Notes: generated by a model not told the origin, from the letters alone. A stretch of DNA of 37,500 nucleotides from Cryptomeria japonica (GCF_030272615.1 NW_026728920.1:202501-240000); one strand, 5' to 3'. Shown: positions 10,701 through 24,445, numbered from the stretch's first letter. Numbers and translations are program-made.

Positions 10701-11940
10701 ACGAAGTCGGAGCCCGGTTTGCCCCGGGTGCGCACCTCGCGTGCACCTTCGCCGCGGTGGGCACCATGGCGTGCACGAAGTCGGAGCCCGGTTTGCCCCG
10801 GGTGCGCACCCCGCGTGCACCTTCGCCGGGGTGGGCACCTCGGCTGGGTTGCGCGCCCTGGTGCGCACCAAGGAGCGCTCCGAAGTGTGCTCCAAGGTGC
10901 GGCGTGCACGAAGTCGGAGCCCGGTTTGCCCCGGGTGCGCACCTCGCGTGCACCTTCGCCGCGGTGGGCACCTTGGCTGGGTTGGGCACCATTGAGCGCT
11001 CCGAAGTGTGCTCCAAGGTGCGCACCATGGCCCTCCAAGGTGCGCAGCATGGCGTGCACGAAGTCGGAGCCCGGTTTGCCCCGGGTGCGCACCTCGCGTG
11101 CACCTTCGCCAGGGTGGGCACCTCGGTGCGCACACCTTCTCAATGTTTTCTTGCCTTTTCTGGAAATTGGTGAAGGCAGCGCATCAAAGGTGCGCACCTC
11201 GGTGTGCTCCGAGGTGCGAACCCGAGAGCGCTCCGAGGTGCCCACGAAGTCGAAAGTCGGGTTAATTGCATTGTTTTCCCCGGGTGCGCTCCGAGGTGCG
11301 CAACATCGGTGCGCACCAAGGAGGGCTCCGAAGTGTGCTCCAAGGTGCGCACGATTCGGAGCTCGGTTTGCCCGGGGTGCGCACACCTTGGCTGGGTTGC
11401 GCACCCTTTGTGCGCTCCAAGGTGCGCACGAAGTCGGAGCTCGGTTTGCCCCGGGTGCGCACCTTCGCCAGGGTGCGCACCTTGATGCGCACGCCTTGGC
11501 TGGGCTGCGCACCTTGGTGGGCGCCATGGTGCGCACCTTTCGTGCGCTCCAAGGTGCGCACGAAGTCGGAGCTCGGTTTGCCCCGGGTGCGCACCTTGGT
11601 GGGCGCCATGGTGCACTCCGAGGTGCCCAAGATTGGTGCGCACCAAGGAGCGCTCCGAAGTGCGCTCCAAGGTGCGCAGGTGCGCGCGAAGTCGAAAGTT
11701 GGGTTAATTGTCCGGTTTGCCTCGGGTGCGCACCTTGCGTGCACCTTCGCCAGGGTGGGCGCCTTGGTGCGCACACCTTGGCTGGGCTGCGCACCCGGGC
11801 GCGCACACCTTGGCACCCGCGTTTCCTTCATTTTAAATTTTTTTTTTTTACAATCTCTCAAGTGGGAAATTCTATAATCTCAACTTTTTTTGCCTTTTCA
11901 GGAAACTTTTGAATGGAGCGCATCATTGGTGCGCTCCGAA
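7716..11940. repeat. GTGCGCACC nested subrepeat block, unit 2
   Basis: Copy of the unit 1 block with poly-T modules M1-M7 at +6035. M1 again has exactly T16 (7820-7835). No gene is visible. Confidence 0.92.
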
Positions 11941-12362
11941 GTGTGCTCCAAGGTGCGCACCTCTGGTGTGCTCCAAAGCTCTCTCCAGCTGCGTGCACCT
12001 GCCCCGGCCGCGCACCCGGCCCCGCCCAGCTTCGCTCACCTGTCCCGGGCGTCTGGTGCGGAACCTTAGAGTAAGAAACATCACCGTGCACCTTGGCCAA
12101 CGTGCGCGACTCGACCGAGCGCGCACTGGCCGAGGTGCACACCGATTTCACCTGGGTGCGCGCGCAGCACCTCGGGCGCACCGGGGTGCGCGCACAACGC
12201 CCGGGTTGCACCGTGGCCTGTGTGCTCGGGGCGCCTCGGGTGCGCGCTCGGTGTCGCCCCCGCGCGCGCGGTAGTGCGGGCAGCGCACCCCGGCCCGGCC
12301 CGGCCCCGACGAGAACGCAAACGGGCAAAAGGTTTATTCAAATAGCATTGCGACGCCCGGCG

Positions 12363-12375
12363 AAAAACTAAAAAA
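12363..12375 (-). terminator. Pol III terminator of 5S copy 3
   Basis: Intact T6 plus backup T5 on the minus strand, as in copy 1. Confidence 0.85.
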
Positions 12376-12493
12376 GGGTGCAACACCGGGACTTCCCGGG
12401 AGGTCACCCATCCCAGTACTACTCCGGCCCAAGCGCGCTTAACTGCGGAGTTCTGATGGGATCCGGTGCACTAACGCTGGTATGATCGCACCC
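12374..12493 (-). rRNA. 5S ribosomal RNA gene, copy 3
   Basis: The 118-nt coding sequence is the same as copy 1, with pairing termini GGGTGC and GCACCC and an intact internal control region. It is followed at once by the intact T6 terminator. It lies 6034 bp from copy 2 because of a single-base deletion in the spacer, not in the gene. Minus strand, inverse to the Pol I promoters. Confidence 0.98.
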
Positions 12494-12521
12494 GTTATGA
12501 GCTTGTCGCAGTGTGTACTTA
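12494..12521 (-). promoter_or_regulatory. 5S upstream promoter elements, copy 3
   Basis: TAAGTA at -28 to -23 and C at -1, identical to copy 1. Confidence 0.65.
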
Positions 12522-13268
12522 GCAAACCGCGACCCACGTGCGAATCCACCCCGGCCACCCACCCCCGTCGAGGTGCACACCCTCCCTCGCGAAGTGCGCC
12601 CCGTTCGCCAAGTGTGAGCCCTGCCCGGGTGCGCGCACCTTGCTAGGGCGTCGGGTGTGCACCCGGCCCGGCCTACGTGCGTGCACCTGGACGGGGCGTC
12701 GTGTGCGTGCAGTGTCCCGTCTGCAACGCGGTGCCCACACACCACCTCGGGCGCAACGACCTGCGCTCACATGTGGGCCGAGTGCACCTTGGTGCATGTT
12801 CGGGGCGCCTCGGGTGCACGCTCGATCTTGCCCCGGTGCACCAAGGCGCTCGGTTTGCCCCGGGTGCGCACTTGGTGCAAGGTGGGCACCCAAAATAGGG
12901 ATCAAGCACCAAAACACAAGTTTCGGGATGCAAAATGGGACCCAAGGACCACAAATGCGTTCCAAGACCCATGATGGGTCCACGAGAACAAAAATGTGTT
13001 CCGAGACTTAATAAACAAATATTGGGTTTTAGGAGAAGAAACATGCTCTGATGCCCAAAACGAGAATCGACCCCGAAAAGGCCACAGGCCAAAAGTGGGA
13101 TGCGAGACAAAAAAAAATGGGACCCGAGGACCAAAATTGGGTTCCCAGGTCGAAGACAGGGCAACCGGACAAGAAACGACCTCTAAGGCTCGAAATGAGT
13201 CCCGACGACTAAAACTTGACAAGAAGCACCCATCAGGCACCCAACTCGACACCCATGGGATGCCGACC

Positions 13269-13749
13269 CACCCGGGCTTCCACCTAGCACACCTTGGCAC
13301 CCACCCACCCTCGCACCCAACCTCGCACCCAACTTAGCACCTTTGAACCCACATTGGCACTCACCCTGACCCTGGCACCTTGGAACCCACATTGGCACTC
13401 ACCTTGACCCTGGCACCCACCTTTGCACTCACCTTGGGACCCACCCTGGCTCCCACCTCGGCACCCACCCAGACACCCACCTTGGTTCCTTGGCACCCAC
13501 CTTGGATCCTTGGCACCCACCCCGACACCCACCTTGGCACGCAACTTGGCTACTTGCCACCCACCTTGGCTCCTTGACGCCCACCCCGACAACCACCCCG
13601 TGACCTACCCTGGCTAGGGTTGGTGCACACCCACCCTGGTGCCCACCTTGGCACCCACCCCATGACCCACCTTGGCACGCACCTTAGTACCCACCCCGTT
13701 ACCCACCCTAGGACCCACCCCGTGACCCACCTTGGCCAGGGTGGGTGCC
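13269..13749. repeat. C-rich CACCCACCTTGG minisatellite, unit 3
   Basis: Same array and variant order as 1200-1680. Confidence 0.9.
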
Positions 13750-16700
13750 TTGGTGCGCACAACTTGCCTGGGCTGCACACCAGGGCGGGCTCAAGATGGC
13801 ACCCGCGTTCCGTTTTTTTCACTATCTTTCAAAACGGAAATTTTAAAATCTCGTTTTTTTTTTTTTTTTGCCTTTTCTGGAAATTAGTGAAGGCAGCGCA
13901 TCAAAGGTGCGCAATGCTGGTGCGAACCCGGGAGCGCTCCGATGTGTGCTCCAAGGTGCGGCGTGCACGAAGTCCGAGCCCGGCTTGCCCCGGGTGCGCA
14001 CCTCGCGTGCACCTTCGCCGGGGTGAGCACCTTGGCTGGGTTGCGCGCCCTGGTGCGCACCAAGGAGCGCTCTGAAGTGTGCTCCAAGGTGCGGCGTGCA
14101 CGAAGTCGGAGCTCGGTTTGCCCCGGGTGTGCACCTCGGGTGCGCACCTCGCGTGCACCTTCGCTGCGGTGGGCACCTTGGCTGGGTTGCGCGCCTTGGT
14201 GGGCACCATGCAGTGCACGAAGTCGGAGCCCGGTTTGCCCCGGGCGCGCACCTCCGCCAGGGTGGGCACCTTGGTGCGCACAACTTGCCTGGGCTGCGCA
14301 CCAGGAAGGGCTCAAGATGGCACCCGCGTTCCGTTTTTTTCACTATCTTTCAGAACGGAAATTTTAAAATATCGTTTTTTTTTGCCTTTTCTGGAAATTA
14401 GTGAAGGCAGCGCATCAAAGGTGCGCAACGCTGGTGCGAACCTGGGAGCGCTCCGATGTGTGCTCCAAGGTGCGGCGTGCACGAAGTCGGAGCCCGGTTT
14501 GCCCCGGGTGCGCCCTGGTGGGCACCATGGTGCGCACCAAGGAGCGCTCCGAAGTGTGCTCCAAGGTGCGGCCTGCACGAAGTCGGAGCCCGGTTTGCCC
14601 CGGGCGTGCACCGCGGGTGGGCACCTTGGTGCGCATGCCTTGCCTGGGCTGCGCACCAGGGCGGGCTCAAGATGGCACCCGCGTTCCGTTTTTTTCACTA
14701 TCTTTCAAAACGGAAATTTTAAAATCTCATTTTTTTTTGCCTTTTCTGGAAATTAGTGAAGGCAGCGCATCAAAGGTGCGCACCTCGCTGCCCACCACGG
14801 TGCGCAACGCCGGTGGGCACCCGGGAGTGCTTCGAAGTGTGCTCCAAGGTGCTGCGTGCACGTTGTCGGAGCCCGGTTTGCCCCGGGTGCGCACCTCGCG
14901 TGCACCTTCGTCGGGGTGGGCACCTTGGCTGGGTTTGCCCCGGCTGCGCTCCGAAGCGGGGTTATTGGAGCGCCGCCTCTTTTTTTGTCGGAGCGTTTGG
15001 TGGGGTTTCTCGCATTGGCTCTTCCCAGGCCCGGTTGCCACCCTGGCGCGCACGAAGTCGGAAGTAGGGTTAATTGCCCGGGTGCGCACCTTTGCCAGGG
15101 TGGGCACCTTACCTGGGCTGTGCACCAGGGCGGGCTCAAGATGGCACCCGCGTTCCGTTTTTTTCACTATCTTTCAAAACGGAAATTTTAAAATCTCCTC
15201 TTTTTTTTGCCTTTTCTGGAAATTAGTGAAGGCAGCGCATCAAAGGTGCGCACCTCGCTGCCCACCTTGGTGTGCTCTGAGGTGCGCACCCGGGAGCGCT
15301 ACGAAGTGTGCTCCAAGGTGCGGCGTGCACGTTGTCGGAGCCCGGTTTGCCCCGGGTGCGCACCTCGCCTGCACCTTGGCCGGGGTGGGCACCCTGGCTG
15401 GGTTTGCCCAGGGTGCGCTCCGAAGCGGGGTTACTGGAGCGCCCCCTCTTTTTTTGTCAGAGCGTTTGGTGGGGTTTCTCGCATTGGCTCTTCCCAGGCC
15501 CGGTTGTTGGGTGCGCTCCCACCCTGGCGCGCGCGAAGTTGGAAGTTGGGTTAATTGCCCGGGCGCGCACCTTCGCCAGGGTGGGCACCTTGGTGCGCAC
15601 ACCTTGGCTGGGCTGCGCACCAGGGCGGGCTCAAGATGGCACCAGCATTCCCTTTTTCTCACTATCTTTCAAAACGGAAATTTTAAAATCTCGTTTTTTT
15701 TTGCCTTTTATGGAAATTAGTGAAGGCATCGCATCAAAGGTGCGCACCTCGCTGCCCACCTTGGTGTGCTCCGAGGTGCCCACCACGGTGCGCTCCGAGG
15801 TGCCCACCACGGTGCGCAACGCCGGTGCGAACCCGGGAGCGCCCCGATGTGTGCTCCAAGGTGCGGCGTGCACGAAGCCGGACCCCGGTTTGCCCCGGGT
15901 GCGCACCTCGCGTGCACCTTGGTGCGCACACCTTGGCTGGGTTGCGCGGCCTGGTGGGCACCATGGTGCGCACCAAGGAGCGCTCCGAAGTGTGCTCCAA
16001 GGTGCGGCGTGCACGAAGTCCTAGCCCGGTTTGCCCCGGGTGCGCACCTTCGCCGCGGTGGGCACCATGGCGTGCACGAAGTCGGAGCCCGGTTTGCCCC
16101 GGGTGCGCACCTCGCGTGCACCTTCGCCGGGGTGGGCACCTCGGCTGGGTTGCGCGCCCTGGTGCGCACCAAGGAGCGCTCCGAAGTGTGCTCCAAGGTG
16201 CGGCGTGCACGAAGTCGGAGCCCGGTTTGCCCCGGGTGCGCACCTTCGCCGCGGTGGGCACCCTGGTGCGCACCATGGCGTGCACGAAGTCGGAGCCCGG
16301 TTTGCCCCGGGTGCGCACCTCGCGTGCACCTTCGGCGGGGTTGCGCGCCCTGGTGCGCACCAAGGAGCGCTCCGAAGTGTGCTCCAAGGTGCGGCGTGCA
16401 CGAAGTCGGAGCCCGGTTTGCCCCGGGTGCGCACCTCGCGTGCACCTTCGGCGGGGTTGCGCGCCCTGGTGGGCACCATGGTGCGCACCAAGGAGCGCTC
16501 CGAAGTGTGCTCCAAGGTGCGGCGTGCACGAAGTCGGAGCCCGGTTTGCCCCGGGTGCGCACCTCGCGTGCACCTTCGCCGCGGTGGGCACCATGGCGTG
16601 CACGAAGTCGGAGCCCGGTTTGCCCCGGGTGCGCACCTCGCGTGCACCTTCGCCGGGGTGGGCACCTCGGCTGGGTTGCGCGCCCTGGTGCGCACCAAGG

Positions 16701-17974
16701 AGCGCTCCGAAGTGTGCTCCAAGGTGCGGCGTGCACGAAGTCGGAGCCCGGTTTGCCCCGGGTGCGCACCTCGCGTGCACCTTCGCCGCGGTGGGCACCA
16801 TGGCGTGCACGAAGTCGGAGCCCGGTTTGCCCCGGGTGCGCACCCCGCGTGCACCTTCGCCAGGGTGGGCACCTCGGCTGGGTTGCGCGCCCTGGTGCGC
16901 ACCAAGGAGCGCTCCGAAGTGTGCTCCAAGGTGCGGCGTGCACGAAGTCGGAGCCCGGTTTGCCCCGGGTGCGCACCTCGCGTGCACCTTCGCCGCGGTG
17001 GGCACCTTGGCTGGGTTGGGCACCATTGAGCGCTCCGAAGTGTGCTCCAAGGTGCGCACCATGGCCCTCCAAGGTGCGCAGCATGGCGTGCACGAAGTCG
17101 GAGCCCGGTTTGCCCCGGGTGCGCACCTCGCGTGCACCTTCGCCAGGGTGGGCACCTCGGTGCGCACACCTTCTCAATGTTTTCTTGCCTTTTCTGGAAA
17201 TTGGTGAAGGCAGCGCATCAAAGGTGCGCACCTCGGTGTGCTCCGAGGTGCGAACCCGAGAGCGCTCCGAGGTGCCCACGAAGTCGAAAGTCGGGTTAAT
17301 TGCATTGTTTTCCCCGGGTGCGCTCCGAGGTGCGCAACATCGGTGCGCACCAAGGAGGGCTCCGAAGTGTGCTCCAAGGTGCGCACGATTCGGAGCTCGG
17401 TTTGCCCGGGGTGCGCACACCTTGGCTGGGTTGCGCACCCTTTGTGCGCTCCAAGGTGCGCACGAAGTCGGAGCTCGGTTTGCCCCGGGTGCGCACCTTC
17501 GCCAGGGTGCGCACCTTGATGCGCACGCCTTGGCTGGGCTGCGCACCTTGGTGGGCGCCATGGTGCGCACCTTTCGTGCGCTCCAAGGTGCGCACGAAGT
17601 CGGAGCTCGGTTTGCCCCGGGTGCGCACCTTGGTGGGCGCCATGGTGCACTCCGAGGTGCCCAAGATTGGTGCGCACCAAGGAGCGCTCCGAAGTGCGCT
17701 CCAAGGTGCGCAGGTGCGCGCGAAGTCGAAAGTTGGGTTAATTGTCCGGTTTGCCTCGGGTGCGCACCTTGCGTGCACCTTCGCCAGGGTGGGCGCCTTG
17801 GTGCGCACACCTTGGCTGGGCTGCGCACCCGGGCGCGCACACCTTGGCACCCGCGTTTCCTTCATTTTAAATTTTTTTTTTTTACAATCTCTCAAGTGGG
17901 AAATTCTATAATCTCAACTTTTTTTGCCTTTTCAGGAAACTTTTGAATGGAGCGCATCATTGGTGCGCTCCGAA
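13750..17974. repeat. GTGCGCACC nested subrepeat block, unit 3
   Basis: Copy of the unit 1 block at +12069, with M1-M7 and T16 in M1. It carries the private base at 16862 inside a 207-bp repeat. Confidence 0.92.
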
Positions 17975-18397
17975 GTGTGCTCCAAGGTGCGCACCTCTGG
18001 TGTGCTCCAAAGCTCTCTCCAGCTGCGTGCACCTGCCCCGGCCGCGCACCCGGCCCCGCCCAGCTTCGCTCACCTGTCCCGGGCGTCTGGTGCGGAACCT
18101 TAGAGTAAGAAACATCACCGTGCACCTTGGCCAACGTGCGCGACTCGACCGAGCGCGCACTGGCCGAGGTGCACACCGATTTCACCTGGGTGCGCGCGCA
18201 GCACCTCGGGCGCACCGGGGTGCGCGCACAACGCCCGGGTTGCACCGTGGCCTGTGTGCTCGGGGCGCCTCGGGTGCGCGCTCGGTGTCGCCCCCCGCGC
18301 GCGCGGTAGTGCGGGCAGCGCACCCCGGCCCGGCCCGGCCCCGACGAGAACGCAAACGGGCAAAAGGTTTATTCAAATAGCATTGCGACGCCCGGCG

Positions 18398-18410
18398 AAA
18401 AACTAAGAAA
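18398..18410 (-). terminator. Variant Pol III terminator of 5S copy 4
   Basis: Same interrupted run as copy 2 (TTTCTT then AG and T5). Confidence 0.75.
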
Positions 18411-18528
18411 GGGTGCAACACCGGGACTTCCCGGGAGGTCACCCATCCCAGTACTACTCCGGCCCAAGCGCGCTTAACTGCGGAGTTCTGATGGGATCCG
18501 GTGCACTAACGCTGGTATGATCGCACCC
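18409..18528 (-). rRNA. 5S ribosomal RNA gene, copy 4
   Basis: The 118-nt coding sequence is identical to the other copies, with intact helix I ends, box A, intermediate element and box C. It shares with copy 2 the interrupted first terminator run. Minus strand; 6035 bp from copy 3. Confidence 0.98.
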
Positions 18529-18556
18529 GTTATGAGCTTGTCGCAGTGTGTACTTA
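18529..18556 (-). promoter_or_regulatory. 5S upstream promoter elements, copy 4
   Basis: TAAGTA at -28 to -23 and C at -1, identical to copy 1. Confidence 0.65.
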
Positions 18557-19303
18557 GCAAACCGCGACCCACGTGCGAATCCACCCCGGCCACCCACCCC
18601 CGTCGAGGTGCACACCCTCCCTCGCGAAGTGCGCCCCGTTCGCCAAGTGTGAGCCCTGCCCGGGTGCGCGCACCTTGCTAGGGCGTCGGGTGTGCACCCG
18701 GCCCGGCCTACGTGCGTGCACCTGGACGGGGCGTCGTGTGCGTGCAGTGTCCCGTCTGCAACGCGGTGCCCACACACCACCTCGGGCGCAACGACCTGCG
18801 CTCACATGTGGGCCGAGTGCACCTTGGTGCATGTTCGGGGCGCCTCGGGTGCACGCTCGATCTTGCCCCGGTGCACCAAGGCGCTCGGTTTGCCCCGGGT
18901 GCGCACTTGGTGCAAGGTGGGCACCCAAAATAGGGATCAAGCACCAAAACACAAGTTTCGGGATGCAAAATGGGACCCAAGGACCACAAATGCGTTCCAA
19001 GACCCATGATGGGTCCACGAGAACAAAAATGTGTTCCGAGACTTAATAAACAAATATTGGGTTTTAGGAGAAGAAACATGCTCTGATGCCCAAAACGAGA
19101 ATCGACCCCGAAAAGGCCACAGGCCAAAAGTGGGATGCGAGACAAAAAAAAATGGGACCCGAGGACCAAAATTGGGTTCCCAGGTCGAAGACAGGGCAAC
19201 CGGACAAGAAACGACCTCTAAGGCTCGAAATGAGTCCCGACGACTAAAACTTGACAAGAAGCACCCATCAGGCACCCAACTCGACACCCATGGGATGCCG
19301 ACC

Positions 19304-19784
19304 CACCCGGGCTTCCACCTAGCACACCTTGGCACCCACCCACCCTCGCACCCAACCTCGCACCCAACTTAGCACCTTTGAACCCACATTGGCACTCACC
19401 CTGACCCTGGCACCTTGGAACCCACATTGGCACTCACCTTGACCCTGGCACCCACCTTTGCACTCACCTTGGGACCCACCCTGGCTCCCACCTCGGCACC
19501 CACCCAGACACCCACCTTGGTTCCTTGGCACCCACCTTGGATCCTTGGCACCCACCCCGACACCCACCTTGGCACGCAACTTGGCTACTTGCCACCCACC
19601 TTGGCTCCTTGACGCCCACCCCGACAACCACCCCGTGACCTACCCTGGCTAGGGTTGGTGCACACCCACCCTGGTGCCCACCTTGGCACCCACCCCATGA
19701 CCCACCTTGGCACGCACCTTAGTACCCACCCCGTTACCCACCCTAGGACCCACCCCGTGACCCACCTTGGCCAGGGTGGGTGCC
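19304..19784. repeat. C-rich CACCCACCTTGG minisatellite, unit 4
   Basis: Same array and variant order as 1200-1680. Confidence 0.9.
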
Positions 19785-22700
19785 TTGGTGCGCACAACTT
19801 GCCTGGGCTGCACACCAGGGCGGGCTCAAGATGGCACCCGCGTTCCGTTTTTTTCACTATCTTTCAAAACGGAAATTTTAAAATCTCGTTTTTTTTTTTT
19901 TTTTGCCTTTTCTGGAAATTAGTGAAGGCAGCGCATCAAAGGTGCGCAATGCTGGTGCGAACCCGGGAGCGCTCCGATGTGTGCTCCAAGGTGCGGCGTG
20001 CACGAAGTCCGAGCCCGGCTTGCCCCGGGTGCGCACCTCGCGTGCACCTTCGCCGGGGTGAGCACCTTGGCTGGGTTGCGCGCCCTGGTGCGCACCAAGG
20101 AGCGCTCTGAAGTGTGCTCCAAGGTGCGGCGTGCACGAAGTCGGAGCTCGGTTTGCCCCGGGTGTGCACCTCGGGTGCGCACCTCGCGTGCACCTTCGCT
20201 GCGGTGGGCACCTTGGCTGGGTTGCGCGCCTTGGTGGGCACCATGCAGTGCACGAAGTCGGAGCCCGGTTTGCCCCGGGCGCGCACCTCCGCCAGGGTGG
20301 GCACCTTGGTGCGCACAACTTGCCTGGGCTGCGCACCAGGAAGGGCTCAAGATGGCACCCGCGTTCCGTTTTTTTCACTATCTTTCAGAACGGAAATTTT
20401 AAAATATCGTTTTTTTTTGCCTTTTCTGGAAATTAGTGAAGGCAGCGCATCAAAGGTGCGCAACGCTGGTGCGAACCTGGGAGCGCTCCGATGTGTGCTC
20501 CAAGGTGCGGCGTGCACGAAGTCGGAGCCCGGTTTGCCCCGGGTGCGCCCTGGTGGGCACCATGGTGCGCACCAAGGAGCGCTCCGAAGTGTGCTCCAAG
20601 GTGCGGCCTGCACGAAGTCGGAGCCCGGTTTGCCCCGGGCGTGCACCGCGGGTGGGCACCTTGGTGCGCATGCCTTGCCTGGGCTGCGCACCAGGGCGGG
20701 CTCAAGATGGCACCCGCGTTCCGTTTTTTTCACTATCTTTCAAAACGGAAATTTTAAAATCTCATTTTTTTTTGCCTTTTCTGGAAATTAGTGAAGGCAG
20801 CGCATCAAAGGTGCGCACCTCGCTGCCCACCACGGTGCGCAACGCCGGTGGGCACCCGGGAGTGCTTCGAAGTGTGCTCCAAGGTGCTGCGTGCACGTTG
20901 TCGGAGCCCGGTTTGCCCCGGGTGCGCACCTCGCGTGCACCTTCGTCGGGGTGGGCACCTTGGCTGGGTTTGCCCCGGCTGCGCTCCGAAGCGGGGTTAT
21001 TGGAGCGCCGCCTCTTTTTTTGTCGGAGCGTTTGGTGGGGTTTCTCGCATTGGCTCTTCCCAGGCCCGGTTGCCACCCTGGCGCGCACGAAGTCGGAAGT
21101 AGGGTTAATTGCCCGGGTGCGCACCTTTGCCAGGGTGGGCACCTTACCTGGGCTGTGCACCAGGGCGGGCTCAAGATGGCACCCGCGTTCCGTTTTTTTC
21201 ACTATCTTTCAAAACGGAAATTTTAAAATCTCCTCTTTTTTTTGCCTTTTCTGGAAATTAGTGAAGGCAGCGCATCAAAGGTGCGCACCTCGCTGCCCAC
21301 CTTGGTGTGCTCTGAGGTGCGCACCCGGGAGCGCTACGAAGTGTGCTCCAAGGTGCGGCGTGCACGTTGTCGGAGCCCGGTTTGCCCCGGGTGCGCACCT
21401 CGCCTGCACCTTGGCCGGGGTGGGCACCCTGGCTGGGTTTGCCCAGGGTGCGCTCCGAAGCGGGGTTACTGGAGCGCCCCCTCTTTTTTTGTCAGAGCGT
21501 TTGGTGGGGTTTCTCGCATTGGCTCTTCCCAGGCCCGGTTGTTGGGTGCGCTCCCACCCTGGCGCGCGCGAAGTTGGAAGTTGGGTTAATTGCCCGGGCG
21601 CGCACCTTCGCCAGGGTGGGCACCTTGGTGCGCACACCTTGGCTGGGCTGCGCACCAGGGCGGGCTCAAGATGGCACCAGCATTCCCTTTTTCTCACTAT
21701 CTTTCAAAACGGAAATTTTAAAATCTCGTTTTTTTTTGCCTTTTATGGAAATTAGTGAAGGCATCGCATCAAAGGTGCGCACCTCGCTGCCCACCTTGGT
21801 GTGCTCCGAGGTGCCCACCACGGTGCGCTCCGAGGTGCCCACCACGGTGCGCAACGCCGGTGCGAACCCGGGAGCGCCCCGATGTGTGCTCCAAGGTGCG
21901 GCGTGCACGAAGCCGGACCCCGGTTTGCCCCGGGTGCGCACCTCGCGTGCACCTTGGTGCGCACACCTTGGCTGGGTTGCGCGGCCTGGTGGGCACCATG
22001 GTGCGCACCAAGGAGCGCTCCGAAGTGTGCTCCAAGGTGCGGCGTGCACGAAGTCCTAGCCCGGTTTGCCCCGGGTGCGCACCTTCGCCGCGGTGGGCAC
22101 CATGGCGTGCACGAAGTCGGAGCCCGGTTTGCCCCGGGTGCGCACCTCGCGTGCACCTTCGCCGGGGTGGGCACCTCGGCTGGGTTGCGCGCCCTGGTGC
22201 GCACCAAGGAGCGCTCCGAAGTGTGCTCCAAGGTGCGGCGTGCACGAAGTCGGAGCCCGGTTTGCCCCGGGTGCGCACCTTCGCCGCGGTGGGCACCCTG
22301 GTGCGCACCATGGCGTGCACGAAGTCGGAGCCCGGTTTGCCCCGGGTGCGCACCTCGCGTGCACCTTCGGCGGGGTTGCGCGCCCTGGTGCGCACCAAGG
22401 AGCGCTCCGAAGTGTGCTCCAAGGTGCGGCGTGCACGAAGTCGGAGCCCGGTTTGCCCCGGGTGCGCACCTCGCGTGCACCTTCGGCGGGGTTGCGCGCC
22501 CTGGTGGGCACCATGGTGCGCACCAAGGAGCGCTCCGAAGTGTGCTCCAAGGTGCGGCGTGCACGAAGTCGGAGCCCGGTTTGCCCCGGGTGCGCACCTC
22601 GCGTGCACCTTCGCCGCGGTGGGCACCATGGCGTGCACGAAGTCGGAGCCCGGTTTGCCCCGGGTGCGCACCTCGCGTGCACCTTCGCCGGGGTGGGCAC

Positions 22701-24009
22701 CTCGGCTGGGTTGCGCGCCCTGGTGCGCACCAAGGAGCGCTCCGAAGTGTGCTCCAAGGTGCGGCGTGCACGAAGTCGGAGCCCGGTTTGCCCCGGGTGC
22801 GCACCTCGCGTGCACCTTCGCCGCGGTGGGCACCATGGCGTGCACGAAGTCGGAGCCCGGTTTGCCCCGGGTGCGCACCCCGCGTGCACCTTCGCCGGGG
22901 TGGGCACCTCGGCTGGGTTGCGCGCCCTGGTGCGCACCAAGGAGCGCTCCGAAGTGTGCTCCAAGGTGCGGCGTGCACGAAGTCGGAGCCCGGTTTGCCC
23001 CGGGTGCGCACCTCGCGTGCACCTTCGCCGCGGTGGGCACCTTGGCTGGGTTGGGCACCATTGAGCGCTCCGAAGTGTGCTCCAAGGTGCGCACCATGGC
23101 CCTCCAAGGTGCGCAGCATGGCGTGCACGAAGTCGGAGCCCGGTTTGCCCCGGGTGCGCACCTCGCGTGCACCTTCGCCAGGGTGGGCACCTCGGTGCGC
23201 ACACCTTCTCAATGTTTTCTTGCCTTTTCTGGAAATTGGTGAAGGCAGCGCATCAAAGGTGCGCACCTCGGTGTGCTCCGAGGTGCGAACCCGAGAGCGC
23301 TCCGAGGTGCCCACGAAGTCGAAAGTCGGGTTAATTGCATTGTTTTCCCCGGGTGCGCTCCGAGGTGCGCAACATCGGTGCGCACCAAGGAGGGCTCCGA
23401 AGTGTGCTCCAAGGTGCGCACGATTCGGAGCTCGGTTTGCCCGGGGTGCGCACACCTTGGCTGGGTTGCGCACCCTTTGTGCGCTCCAAGGTGCGCACGA
23501 AGTCGGAGCTCGGTTTGCCCCGGGTGCGCACCTTCGCCAGGGTGCGCACCTTGATGCGCACGCCTTGGCTGGGCTGCGCACCTTGGTGGGCGCCATGGTG
23601 CGCACCTTTCGTGCGCTCCAAGGTGCGCACGAAGTCGGAGCTCGGTTTGCCCCGGGTGCGCACCTTGGTGGGCGCCATGGTGCACTCCGAGGTGCCCAAG
23701 ATTGGTGCGCAACAAGGAGCGCTCCGAAGTGCGCTCCAAGGTGCGCAGGTGCGCGCGAAGTCGAAAGTTGGGTTAATTGTCCGGTTTGCCTCGGGTGCGC
23801 ACCTTGCGTGCACCTTCGCCAGGGTGGGCGCCTTGGTGCGCACACCTTGGCTGGGCTGCGCACCCGGGCGCGCACACCTTGGCACCCGCGTTTCCTTCAT
23901 TTTAAATTTTTTTTTTTTACAATCTCTCAAGTGGGAAATTCTATAATCTCAACTTTTTTTGCCTTTTCAGGAAACTTTTGAATGGAGCGCATCATTGGTG
24001 CGCTCCGAA
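19785..24009. repeat. GTGCGCACC nested subrepeat block, unit 4
   Basis: Copy of the unit 1 block at +18104, with M1-M7 and T16 in M1. This is the last copy of the block, because unit 5 is truncated before it. Confidence 0.92.
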
Positions 24010-24432
24010 GTGTGCTCCAAGGTGCGCACCTCTGGTGTGCTCCAAAGCTCTCTCCAGCTGCGTGCACCTGCCCCGGCCGCGCACCCGGCCCCGCCCAGCT
24101 TCGCTCACCTGTCCCGGGCGTCTGGTGCGGAACCTTAGAGTAAGAAACATCACCGTGCACCTTGGCCAACGTGCGCGACTCGACCGAGCGCGCACTGGCC
24201 GAGGTGCACACCGATTTCACCTGGGTGCGCGCGCAGCACCTCGGGCGCACCGGGGTGCGCGCACAACGCCCGGGTTGCACCGTGGCCTGTGTGCTCGGGG
24301 CGCCTCGGGTGCGCGCTCGGTGTCGCCCCCCGCGCGCGCGGTAGTGCGGGCAGCGCACCCCGGCCCGGCCCGGCCCCGACGAGAACGCAAACGGGCAAAA
24401 GGTTTATTCAAATAGCATTGCGACGCCCGGCG

Positions 24433-24445
24433 AAAAACTAAAAAA
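24433..24445 (-). terminator. Pol III terminator of 5S copy 5
   Basis: Intact T6 plus backup T5 on the minus strand, as in copies 1 and 3. Confidence 0.85.

Larger units (their letters stand above)
6036..12070. repeat. 6-kb 5S-bearing IGS repeat, unit 2
   Basis: Full-length 6035-bp copy with the same internal order as unit 1. Differences seen: G at 6338 in the 5S terminator (shared with unit 4) and a private T at 8599, where the other units have G. Confidence 0.97.
12071..18104. repeat. 6-kb 5S-bearing IGS repeat, unit 3
   Basis: 6034 bp: one C is missing from the C run near 12256-12260 compared with the other units. A private A at 16862 replaces G. Everything else matches unit 1 by eye. 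Confidence 0.97.
18105..24139. repeat. 6-kb 5S-bearing IGS repeat, unit 4
   Basis: Full 6035-bp copy. Differences seen: G at 18407 in the 5S terminator (shared with unit 2) and a private A at 23712, where the other units have C. Confidence 0.97.
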